From assembly GCF_946221935.1 (NCBI RefSeq), contig NZ_CAMIGN010000002.1, positions 62,001 to 126,000 on the forward strand: 64,000 nt of DNA. The letters run 5' to 3'. Origin of the DNA: an uncultured Corynebacterium sp. GTDB lineage: Bacteria; Actinomycetota; Actinomycetes; Mycobacteriales; Mycobacteriaceae. Below, piece by piece: positions 53,138 to 61,254 of this stretch; position 1 is the stretch's first letter, and every line of letters begins with the position of its first letter. Made by a program: the position numbers and the translations under genes. The notes under the pieces were generated by a model. That model worked only from the letters and a program-made list of their open reading frames with translations, had not been told where the DNA came from and made no database searches.

Positions 53138-53914
53138 CTACTCTTCGGCAGCGTCTGCGTCGGAATCGCTGTCAGTGCCAGTGTCGCCGGCGCCGGTGTT
53201 GGGGGAGCTATTGCCGTTGCCCGTGCCACCACCTGTGTTACCGCCGACGGCGCCTCCAACGCGGGGGCGGGGGCTTGAGCTATTGTTGCCGCGATTGCCT
53301 CTCGGAGAGGGGCGGTTGTCTCCGCCGCGGGACGGAGTAGAGGGTTTGGGGCTGGTAGATGGCTTCTCTGTTTCGGATTCCGTGGAAGTCGCTTCTGTCT
53401 GCTGCGGTTCCTGTGGTGTGTAGCCGTAGTCCTGGTACCCATTGCCGTAGCCCGATCCGTAGCCGGATCCCGCGTCGGGGGTTGGCTTCGTATCGTCGTC
53501 ATCGTACTTGCCGCTGGTGGTGGGCTTCGGGTACGAGGGTTTCAGCTGTTCGGTGTTGCTGATGCTGCCGGGAGTGCCCGTCTCCGTGGATCGCATGGAG
53601 GTGTAGGCGCCGATGGCAACAATGATTGTTGCGATCAGGCCGAGAGTAAGAACCCATGCCCAGAACGGCATGATCCCAAAGAACTTCCGAAGACCCGACT
53701 TTGGCTTTTCTTCTTCGGATTCCTCTTGAGGCTCAGGATTCTCCGTGGGGCCAGTCGGCTTGCTGTTCGGAGCGTCTGCATCGTTAGTGCCGTTAGTGTC
53801 GTTACTGCCGTTACCGTCGTTGCTGACTTTCATAACAGAGGTTTCCTCAGCGTCGCTTACAGACTTCCCCGAGGTGAGGGGAGCGTTCTTGTCAGTCGAA
53901 TCAGCGTCAGTCAT
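53138..53914 (-). CDS. Low-complexity bitopic membrane protein
   Basis: 258 residues. The acidic, Asn/Gly/Asp-rich cytoplasmic part (about 75 residues) is followed by a single helix (MPFWAWVLTLGLIATIIVAI). A long extracytoplasmic region then holds Gly-Tyr repeats (GSGYGSGYGNGYQDYGY), Pro/Ser/Thr-rich parts and an Asp/Ser tail ending DSDSDADAAEE. No domain is recognisable. The layout suggests a wall-spanning or surface-exposed stalk. It is 97 bases upstream of alaT in the same direction and probably shares the transcript. Function unknown. Confidence 0.72.
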   Translation of the reverse strand: MTDADSTDKNAPLTSGKSVSDAEETSVMKVSNDGNGSNDTNGTNDADAPNSKPTGPTENPEPQEESEEEKPKSGLRKFFGIMPFWAWVLTLGLIATIIVAIGAYTSMRSTETGTPGSISNTEQLKPSYPKPTTSGKYDDDDTKPTPDAGSGYGSGYGNGYQDYGYTPQEPQQTEATSTESETEKPSTSPKPSTPSRGGDNRPSPRGNRGNNSSSPRPRVGGAVGGNTGGGTGNGNSSPNTGAGDTGTDSDSDADAAEE

Positions 53915-54058
53915 GGAAAACCTACCTCTATCTTTAGGCGTGAGGCCTCTCTATGAGAATTCATTCTAGGGCACCATACGCGTGCGGTACATTCCCGGGC
54001 TGGACGGGGGCCGATTGCCGCTGCTCCCGCTTCCGGGTGCTTGCCTTAAACTTGCGGC

Positions 54059-54700
54059 ATGACCGACGCTTCCACTAGTAACTCGATCGACGCTTTCAAT
54101 GACAGTCTGATTGATTTCGACCAGTCTGCGGATGCCGTCGCCCCGTTGTTGTTGGGCGGCATTTTGCGTTTTGGGCAGGTGGCCATTCGGATCACGGAAG
54201 TAGAGGCCTACCTTGGGGAAACCGATCCTGCATCGCACGCTTTTAAGGGGCCCACTCCGCGCTGCATGACGATGTTCGGCCCTTCGTCTCACTTGTATGT
54301 GTATGCGAGTTATGGCATTCACCGCGCCGGGAACTTAGTGTGCAGTCCTGATGGACATGCGGGCGGAGTGCTTCTGCGTGGTGGGGAAGTCATCGATGGT
54401 TACGAGGTTGCGCGTCGGCGCCGGGGATCTAAGGCTCTCGACGCCGCGTTGGCCCGCGGTCCAGGAAACCTCGGCCAGGCGATGGGGTTCGACCTCGAGC
54501 TGAACGGGGCTGAAGTTCGGCAAGGCGAAACCTCTAATCCATCCCGTCTGCCTGTCCTTTACTTTCAGCGCGCAACCGAATCCGTGGACTTCGTGGCGGG
54601 AAGGCGTATCGGCATCAGCAAGAATGTCGATGCAGCGCTGCGCTTTTGGATCCCAGGAGATCCCACGGTCAGTACCCCACGAGGTCGCCCAAGGGTATAG
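54059..54700 (+). CDS. mpg: DNA-3-methyladenine glycosylase (AAG/Mpg)
   Basis: 213 residues, the usual length for the AAG family. Catalytic and base-stacking segments are seen: ITEVEAYLGETDPASHAF with the general-base Glu, TPRCMTMFG, and YVYASYGIHRAGNLVC. ARGPGNLGQAMG and AGRRIGISKNVD are also in place. It excises alkylated purines and hypoxanthine from DNA. The usual Phe/Tyr in the middle segment is replaced (YASYGIHRAG), within family variation. It is divergent from the acidic membrane protein gene. Confidence 0.93.
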   Translation: MTDASTSNSIDAFNDSLIDFDQSADAVAPLLLGGILRFGQVAIRITEVEAYLGETDPASHAFKGPTPRCMTMFGPSSHLYVYASYGIHRAGNLVCSPDGHAGGVLLRGGEVIDGYEVARRRRGSKALDAALARGPGNLGQAMGFDLELNGAEVRQGETSNPSRLPVLYFQRATESVDFVAGRRIGISKNVDAALRFWIPGDPTVSTPRGRPRV

Positions 54701-54750
54701 CGCGTGGCACTTCACGGGTGATCCGGAGTAGTCCGAACCTCACAGACGCA

Positions 54751-54789
54751 AACAACCGCACCTGCTCTTGCTGAGCAGATGCGGTTGTT
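54751..54789. terminator. Bidirectional terminator, mpg and Fe-S gene
   Basis: The stem AACAACCGCA plus CCTGCTC pairs with GAGCAGATGCGGTTGTT across a short loop, interrupted by one mismatch. It sits between the convergent stops at 54700 and 54828. A second small stem (GGGAAATTCTTCCC, 54797-54810) follows. Confidence 0.7.
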
Positions 54790-54827
54790 GTTACCGGGAA
54801 ATTCTTCCCGACTTCAGGCTTTAGACC

Positions 54828-57800
54828 TTAGGCGTTGGGGGCTCCCGGAGCGCCTGGCGCACCTGGTGCACCTGGGACGGTTGGCGTGATCTTGATGACG
54901 CCACCTTCCGTCTTTGCCTGAGGCTGCTCCTGATCCTCAGCAGGAGCGTTGTCCTCGGCTGGTGCCTCTGGTGCAGCTTGTGCTTCCGGCTCTGCAGGTG
55001 CTTCCGGCTCAGCGGGAGTCTCTGTCTCGGCTGGAGCCTCAGGTTCTGCAGGCGCCTCGTTCGCTGCAGGAGCAGCCGGTGCCGCAGCAGTGGTCGGTGC
55101 TGGTGCACCTGGAGCGCCTGGCGCGCCAGGGGTCATCGCACCTAGCTTGATGACGCCACCTTCAGTGCTGGCTTCCGACTGTGCTGGTGCCGGAGCTGCT
55201 GGTGCCTGTGCTTGTGGAGCTTCGGCCTCAGCAGATGCGGTCTCGGTGTCTGCCTGGTTCTGCGCTGGTGCTGCTGGTGCCGATGGGGTCGCTGGCGCCG
55301 GAGCAGAGGGAGCTGCGGGAGCTCCTGGTGCCGCCGGTGCGGTTGCGCCGAGCTTGATCTTGCCATCAGAAGTCGTTTCAGCTGCTGCTGGCTCTTCCTT
55401 AGCAGGAGCGGACGGAGCTGCCGGAGTACCCGGTGCAGATGGTGCAGCAGGTGCGCCAGCGGATGGAGCGCCCGGTGCGGATGGAGCTGCCGGAGCGCCC
55501 GCGGACGGAGCTGCCGGAGCACCTGGAGCGCCCGGAGTAGATGGTGCAGAAGGAGCACCAGCGGACGGAGCCTTTGGAGCACCCGGTGCAGCAGGAGCGC
55601 CCGGAGCAGATGGTGCGCCCGCGGACGGAGCTGCCGGAGCACCTGGAGCGCCCGGTGCGGATGGAGCTGCTGGAGCAGATGGCGCAGCAGGAGCGCCCGC
55701 GGACGGTGCAGCAGGAGCGCCCGGAGCACCCGGTGCAGCAGGAGCGCCAGCGGACGGAGCCTTTGGAGCACCCGGTGCAGCAGGTGCGCCCGGAGCAGAT
55801 GGTGCGCCAGCGGACGGAGCTGCCGGAGCAGATGGCGCAGCAGGAGCGCCCGGAGCACCCGGAGCGTCAGCGGACGGAGCCTTTGGAGCACCCGGTGCAG
55901 CAGGAGCACTCGGTGCACTCGGTGCTGCAGCAGCGGCACCAGCGGCGGCGGCTCCAGCAGCGGCGGCGCCACCAGCAGCTTCCTTCTTCTTCTTAGCTTC
56001 TTCAGCCTTGCGCTTCTTTTCCTCGGCAGCCTTCTTCTTGGCTTCTTCCTCGGCCTTGCGCTCAGCCTCTTCGCGGGCCAGTTTCTCTTCGTCTACCCAG
56101 CCACGCTCCGGCGCAACCAGGAACTCCGGAGACTTCGGTGCTGGCAGTTCGCCGTCAACCAAGACGGACTCGCGGAACATCTGGGCGATGTCCATAACCT
56201 GGGTGCGCTGGCTCTTGTCTTCGATGTCGGACTGACGGTTGTTCACGCCGTCCGTCATCATCGTCTTACAGAACGGGCAGCCGATGGCGATGGCATCCGA
56301 ACCGGTTGCCAGAGCCTCGTCGGTACGGTTCAGGTTGATGCGCTCGCCCAGGTGCTCTTCCATCCACATGCGAGCACCGCCGGCACCACAGCAGAAGCCG
56401 GTATCGCGGTTGCGATCCATCTCCACCAGGTTCGCGCCGGAAGCGCCGATCAGCTCACGTGGAGCTTCAAAGACCTTGTTGTGGCGGCCCAGGAAGCACG
56501 GATCGTGGTAGGTGACCTGACGGCCGTTCTGCGGCGCAGATACCGGCTCCAGGCGACCCTCGCGGATCAGCTTGTTTAGCAGCTGCGTGTGGTGAACAAC
56601 CTGGTAGTTACCGCCCAGATCCGGGTACTCGTTGCGCAGGGTGTTGAAGCAGTGTGCACAGGTAACAACGATCTTGCGCTGCTTCGGCGGAACGCCGTCG
56701 AAAGCGTTGTCGAGCATTTCAATGTTCTGCTCTGCCAGCATCTGGAAGAGGAACTCGTTGCCGGCACGGCGGGCGGAGTCACCAGTACAGCCTTCGCCCT
56801 CGCCCAGTACGGCGAACTTCACACCGGCTGTGTATAGCAGGTCGGCGACAGCGCGGGTGGTCTTTACTGCGTTGTCGTCGTAGACGCCCGCACAACCAAC
56901 CCAGAACAGGTACTCGGTGTCGTCGAAGTTCTCGATGTCCTCGCCGAATACCGGTACCTCGATGCCATCTTCCTTGGCCTTCTGGATCCAGTCGGAGCGC
57001 TTGTTGTTGTTCTGTCCCCACGGGTTGCCCTTGGTTTCCAGGTTCTTGAACAGGCCACCCAGCTCGGTTGGGAAGTCGGACTCAACGAGTACCTGGTAAC
57101 GGCGCATATCGACGATGTGGTCGATGTGCTCGATATCGACAGGGCACTGCTCCACGCAGGCGCCACAGTTGGTGCAGGACCACAGTACGTCGGGGTCGAT
57201 AACACCCATCTCGCCCGCAGCTACCAGCTGCAGCAACGGCATGTCCGCGTGGGCGTCAACAGAAGGGTCATCCAGAACGGCAGTGGTAGCGCCATCGCCG
57301 GAGAACATGCCACCGCTGTGCTTCTCGTCTTTGCGGGTGGCCTTCAGGTACGGTGCGGACTCAATGGCGTGGTCACGCAGGTTGGTGACCAGCAGCTTCG
57401 GGCTTAGCGGCTTCGCGGTGTTCCACGCCGGGCACTGCTCCTGGCAGCGACCACACTCGGTACACGAGGTGAAGTCCATCCAGCCCTTCCAGGTGAAGTC
57501 GTCGATCTTGCCTACGCCGATCGAGTCTTCCTCTGGATCTGCATTTTCCATGGTCAGCATGCGACCACCGGAGGTCAGCGGCTTCGCGGCGCCCAGGGCG
57601 TTGCGGCCGTCAGCGTTCCGCTTCAGGAAGATGTTGAAGAACGCCATGAAGCGGTGCCATGCCACGCCCCACTTGACGTTCTGGCCAACGATGAACAGCC
57701 AGATCATGCCGGACAGCAACTTGATCAGCGCAAAGATGGAGACCAGTAGAGGAGACTCCGGCAGGATCTTGGCCAGCTGCATCGTAAAGAAGTCGGTGGC

Positions 57801-58400
57801 AGCGTGGCCGCCCTCGTAGCTCGCGAAGGTCGCGATCTTGGAGGCCTTTACGAAGATCATGCCCAGGCCTTCGATCAGCACAACGGCTTCGACGAAGTAC
57901 GCTGCGCCGGAGTTGGAGCCGTAGAAGCGAGCCTTCTTATCCTTATCGCCGATGTTCTGGCGCACGATGATCAGCGCGATAATGCCGATGACAGTGCCAA
58001 GGCCCAGCAGCTCGTCGATGAAGTGGTATACACCCCAGCCGCCGATGATTGGCCAACCGCCCTCGGGATCGAAGATCTGGATGTAGGCCTCGAACCACAC
58101 CATGGATCCCAGCAGGAATCCGACCATGACCAGCCAGTGAGCAATCGCTACTCCCGGCTTCTTAGCCATCTTGGTGTGGCCGACGATCTCCTTAATCAGG
58201 TTCATCAGTCGGCCGGCGGGATTGTCCGTCCTCTTCAGCGCCGGTTGGCCGAGGCGGATCGTGGTAAAGATCTGCGCCGCGCCACGGATGAAGAAAATCC
58301 AGGCGGGCAGTGAAAGCAGCGCGCCAATGATGCCCAGTGGAACGGTGATGTTCCATGGAATGTCATTGGAGGTCGCCTGCCCTGCTGCAAGCAGGTCCAT
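54828..58400 (-). CDS. Rv0338c-like Fe-S oxidoreductase with Pro/Ala/Gly tail
   Basis: 1190 residues. Six or so N-terminal helices (to about residue 260) resemble the NarI-type haem-binding membrane domain. Two 4Fe-4S motifs follow, CTECGRCQEQCP (near 313) and CTNCGACVEQCP (near 407), then two CCG domains; FCCGAGGARMWMEE near 667 is clear. This heterodisulfide reductase-like core moves electrons between quinones and an unknown partner. After residue 775 come a charged Lys/Glu/Ala coil and then about 380 residues of Ala/Pro/Gly repeats, containing three GG-V-I-K-type motifs. The position near alaT equals that of Rv0338c, which is annotated as an iron-sulfur-binding reductase. Confidence 0.88.
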   Translation of the reverse strand: MDLLAAGQATSNDIPWNITVPLGIIGALLSLPAWIFFIRGAAQIFTTIRLGQPALKRTDNPAGRLMNLIKEIVGHTKMAKKPGVAIAHWLVMVGFLLGSMVWFEAYIQIFDPEGGWPIIGGWGVYHFIDELLGLGTVIGIIALIIVRQNIGDKDKKARFYGSNSGAAYFVEAVVLIEGLGMIFVKASKIATFASYEGGHAATDFFTMQLAKILPESPLLVSIFALIKLLSGMIWLFIVGQNVKWGVAWHRFMAFFNIFLKRNADGRNALGAAKPLTSGGRMLTMENADPEEDSIGVGKIDDFTWKGWMDFTSCTECGRCQEQCPAWNTAKPLSPKLLVTNLRDHAIESAPYLKATRKDEKHSGGMFSGDGATTAVLDDPSVDAHADMPLLQLVAAGEMGVIDPDVLWSCTNCGACVEQCPVDIEHIDHIVDMRRYQVLVESDFPTELGGLFKNLETKGNPWGQNNNKRSDWIQKAKEDGIEVPVFGEDIENFDDTEYLFWVGCAGVYDDNAVKTTRAVADLLYTAGVKFAVLGEGEGCTGDSARRAGNEFLFQMLAEQNIEMLDNAFDGVPPKQRKIVVTCAHCFNTLRNEYPDLGGNYQVVHHTQLLNKLIREGRLEPVSAPQNGRQVTYHDPCFLGRHNKVFEAPRELIGASGANLVEMDRNRDTGFCCGAGGARMWMEEHLGERINLNRTDEALATGSDAIAIGCPFCKTMMTDGVNNRQSDIEDKSQRTQVMDIAQMFRESVLVDGELPAPKSPEFLVAPERGWVDEEKLAREEAERKAEEEAKKKAAEEKKRKAEEAKKKKEAAGGAAAAGAAAAGAAAAAPSAPSAPAAPGAPKAPSADAPGAPGAPAAPSAPAAPSAGAPSAPGAPAAPGAPKAPSAGAPAAPGAPGAPAAPSAGAPAAPSAPAAPSAPGAPGAPAAPSAGAPSAPGAPAAPGAPKAPSAGAPSAPSTPGAPGAPAAPSAGAPAAPSAPGAPSAGAPAAPSAPGTPAAPSAPAKEEPAAAETTSDGKIKLGATAPAAPGAPAAPSAPAPATPSAPAAPAQNQADTETASAEAEAPQAQAPAAPAPAQSEASTEGGVIKLGAMTPGAPGAPGAPAPTTAAAPAAPAANEAPAEPEAPAETETPAEPEAPAEPEAQAAPEAPAEDNAPAEDQEQPQAKTEGGVIKITPTVPGAPGAPGAPGAPNA
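54831..55980. repeat. GAP-rich coding repeats in the Fe-S gene
   Basis: About 1.15 kb of GC-rich, repetitive coding DNA specifies the tail of the Fe-S protein. Recurring units include GAPKAPSAGAP (three times, one with Asp), APAAPSAGAP and APSAPGAP. The last 70 bases before the stop repeat GAPGAPGAP. Strand-slippage and recombination between copies are expected to change its length between strains. Confidence 0.85.
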
Positions 58401-58589
58401 GTTGTGCTCCTCGCAAGTCCTGTATGAGCCACGGTGACTCAGTCAAGTAGTTCACATCCGAGCTGGAATCGGAATATGTATGAACTAATTACTTGCTAGG
58501 TAGATTAACAATTGAACAGGGTTTTGGTGAAGTTTTCTCCGCTGGTCGCGCCTATTTTTTTGGCAGTATTTTAGAAACGATGATGTTGC

Positions 58590-59450
58590 TTAAATATCCC
58601 GAGCTGCTGTGTTGTGCGCCACAGAAATGATCGCTTTCCGGGCTGCGCGCCCTGCCTTTGAACGTCGCAGATGGTATAGGCGGTCGCCGCTAGCGCTTTC
58701 GTGGAGGATGACTGTGGCTCCAATTTTCTTTAATTTCGACGCTTCGTCGACGATCCCCGGGCTTCCCTTATCCTTCTTGGCGAAGAAGATGTGTACTTCA
58801 GTGTCTAGCGCACGGTCTGCGATCGGGCTATCGGCTCTGAAGAGCTGTTTCAGTAGAGTTATGTCTTTAGCTTGGGGCGCCAGTAGCACAATGGTGCGCG
58901 GTGCGGTCGCTTCCTGGAGTGCGTCCAATAACTCGGGGATGCAAGACGATTCCGCTATGGCTGTTACGAGTTGAGGGCCGTGGTCCGTTAGGAGGTTGCG
59001 GTAGGTCTGACGGATGGTCGCAGAGCCTGTGGAGGAGGCGGTAGCGGTTGAAGATGGTGTGCCGGGGTGCGTTGAAGATGCTGTGGTGGGGTGTGGGGGA
59101 GGAGTGGAAGGTGATGTGGAAGTTTTATTGGCGCGGGGGATTGGTATTTCAACTCGAAGATCGGTTTCCGCGAGTTGCCAGGCGAGATCCCAATGTCTGT
59201 TTGTGAATGGCTCTGAGGGGGAGTGTGGCGCAATAAAAAGAACAGCCTGTGAAGCTGCGTGTTCGGGTGGAATCTCCGCCAAGGCGGAAGTGTGCGGGCT
59301 GTTGCGCGTGGCGTCGGTGGAATGAGAGCCCCCGAACTGCATAGGGGCAATGGAGTAGACGGTATGTGTATCGCAGGAGTGGGAGCGCATTGCGAAATGC
59401 TGTCGCAACGCATGAGGGGGTTCAGGGGTGGCGCGGGTGAAGATGTCCAT
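58590..59450 (-). CDS. Hypothetical protein, unknown alpha/beta fold
   Basis: 286 residues from ATG 59450 (TTG 59459 possible). The N-terminal half is His/Pro/Thr/Ser-rich with low complexity (STSPSTPPPHPTTASSTHPG). The C-terminal 130 residues look folded, with alternating strands and helices (TIVLLAPQAKDITLLKQLF, EVHIFFAKKDKGSPGIVDE, KKIGATVILHESASGDRL), and recall an alpha/beta-hydrolase or receiver fold. No active-site motif is visible. The gene is flanked by 189 bases and 148 bases without genes. It may be lineage-specific or partly decayed. Confidence 0.5.
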   Translation of the reverse strand: MDIFTRATPEPPHALRQHFAMRSHSCDTHTVYSIAPMQFGGSHSTDATRNSPHTSALAEIPPEHAASQAVLFIAPHSPSEPFTNRHWDLAWQLAETDLRVEIPIPRANKTSTSPSTPPPHPTTASSTHPGTPSSTATASSTGSATIRQTYRNLLTDHGPQLVTAIAESSCIPELLDALQEATAPRTIVLLAPQAKDITLLKQLFRADSPIADRALDTEVHIFFAKKDKGSPGIVDEASKLKKIGATVILHESASGDRLYHLRRSKAGRAARKAIISVAHNTAARDI

Positions 59451-59643
59451 GGCATCCAAGCTTAAGGCACCCTGCGGTGCTGTCGAGAAAAGTTCAAGGG
59501 GCTGAAATCTAAATATGCCGTAAGGTAGTTTCTTCTTCTAGTAATGACAATGAATTTGTAATAAGTGCTTTAAATAGGGTGCTGGACAGGAATGACGTAT
59601 GCGAACAAAACTGCGGCGAAGGGCAGCATGTGCCTAAACCGGC

Positions 59644-61254
59644 GTGATGATTGGAGGGGCGCTGGTAGCCTGCGGTGACCCGAGCCGCCAAGCTTCCGGT
59701 GGGGAGGGCCAGTACCCCACCCGGCTGGTTTTGGCAGACCGTAAAGCTGGCGATGGATTCCACCCAGCGACGGGATATGCCCAAACCGGTGTGAGCCCAA
59801 TCTACGACGGTCTGCTGCGACCAGAGCCATCGTCGTCAGACAAGGTTCCGAACTTTGTGCCAGCACTGGCTGCGGAAATGCCGAAACACAATGCTGACTC
59901 CACGAAGTGGACTGTGAAGCTCAAAGAGGGAGTGAAGTTCAGCGATGGTTCTGATTTCGATGCCGAAGATGTGAAGGCATCGTATGACGTAGCCAAAGAC
60001 ATTTCCACCGGTTCCGAAGTAGTCAGCCGCTACGACATCATCGACGAGGTGCAGGTCCAAGATCCGCACACCGTGGTGTTTAAGTTGCGTTCCCCACTTG
60101 CCGAAATGTTGTCGCGACTCACCTACGCGATCGCTCCCTCCGAGATGCTGGACAAAGGGGCAGTTACCCAAAGCAAGCTGAATACCGAACCCGTGGGTAC
60201 TGGCGCTTACCACCTGAAGGAGCGCCGGGGTGATGAAACGATCTTTGAAGCCAACGACAACTATTTTGACGGTGCGCCGGAAGTCAAGGAATTGGTTGTT
60301 ACGACGGCGGCGGATGATACGGCCCGCGCGCAGCGCGTAGCTGCTGGTGAAACTGATGGTGCCGCTATTCCGCCCAGCCAACTGAAGGGGTTAGAAGGTA
60401 AGGACGGCATCAGCGTAGATGTCACCAAGACGGCTGATTGGCGGGGTATTTCCTTCCCTGAAACGCCCGAGTTCGCCGATCCGAAGGTGCGCTTGGCTTT
60501 GAACCTCGCCGCTGATCGGCAGGCATTTATTGATGGACCAATGGCGGGGCAGGGCACTCCGATCTCTGGACTATTGTCCTCAATCTACGGTGATGCCCAC
60601 GATCCAGCCCTGGATTTCCAACACGACGTGGCCAAAGCGGAGAAACTACTCGATGAAGCTGGGTGGAAGAAGAACAGCAAGGGTGTGCGGGAAAAAGACG
60701 GTAAGCCCTTCCACGTAGACCTCTACTATGCAGGCAACGACACGCTGCGCCGAGACATCGCCATCGAGTTCGCCTCGCAGATGAAGAAGCTGGGCCTAGA
60801 GTTCGAAACCAAGTCCAGCACGTGGCAAGACATCGAACCGAAGGTACACGATGTGTCGGTCGTTTTGGGCGGCGGATCGGCCCCTTATGACGCCACGGTG
60901 ATGGCCTATGAGTACTTGCACACACGCACACCCGAGACGGGTAAGTGGGCTAATCCAGGCAACTACGGCTCCAAGAAATTGGATGACCTGCTGGATGAGA
61001 CGCGCAGTGAGAACGACGAGGCGAAGCGCAACCAACTGTGGCGCAAGATCCAAGCCGAGCACGCAGAAAACCCATCCATGCTGGCTTTGGCGAACGTCAA
61101 CCACATTTACGTCTCAAAGGAAAATTCGTGGAAGAAACCGAATCTCCTGCTCGAACCCCATATTCACGGCGTGACGTGGGGGGCCTTGGTGGCGCCTAGC
61201 CGCTTGGAAGAAATAACACATGAGAGCGGTTTCTACCACTTCTTCTGCTGCTAA
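59644..61254 (+). CDS. ABC transporter solute-binding protein (family 5), interrupted signal
   Basis: Up to 536 residues. The body is a DppA/OppA-type binding protein (ATGYAQTGVSPIYDGLLRPE, WTVKLKEGVKFSDGSDFDAE, TGAYHLKERRG) for peptides, nickel or opines. A lipobox LVAC lies at about residue 10. The natural start appears to be ATG 59599, seven bases after AGGA, which reads MRTKLRRRAACA. An in-frame TAA at 59635 then ends the frame before it reaches the hydrophobic core and lipobox. The surviving starts GTG 59644 or ATG 59647 lack the charged n-region. The gene may be a pseudogene, depend on restart, or reflect an assembly error. The end overlaps the permease start by 35 bases. Confidence 0.75.
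   Translation: MMIGGALVACGDPSRQASGGEGQYPTRLVLADRKAGDGFHPATGYAQTGVSPIYDGLLRPEPSSSDKVPNFVPALAAEMPKHNADSTKWTVKLKEGVKFSDGSDFDAEDVKASYDVAKDISTGSEVVSRYDIIDEVQVQDPHTVVFKLRSPLAEMLSRLTYAIAPSEMLDKGAVTQSKLNTEPVGTGAYHLKERRGDETIFEANDNYFDGAPEVKELVVTTAADDTARAQRVAAGETDGAAIPPSQLKGLEGKDGISVDVTKTADWRGISFPETPEFADPKVRLALNLAADRQAFIDGPMAGQGTPISGLLSSIYGDAHDPALDFQHDVAKAEKLLDEAGWKKNSKGVREKDGKPFHVDLYYAGNDTLRRDIAIEFASQMKKLGLEFETKSSTWQDIEPKVHDVSVVLGGGSAPYDATVMAYEYLHTRTPETGKWANPGNYGSKKLDDLLDETRSENDEAKRNQLWRKIQAEHAENPSMLALANVNHIYVSKENSWKKPNLLLEPHIHGVTWGALVAPSRLEEITHESGFYHFFCC

Noticed and set aside
54949..56235. Long open frame of about 428 residues on the plus strand opposite the Fe-S gene tail
   Set aside because: It reads GADGAAGAPADGA-type repeats that are the mirror of the GC-rich Ala/Pro/Gly codons on the other strand. 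It has no ribosome site of its own and no folded domain.
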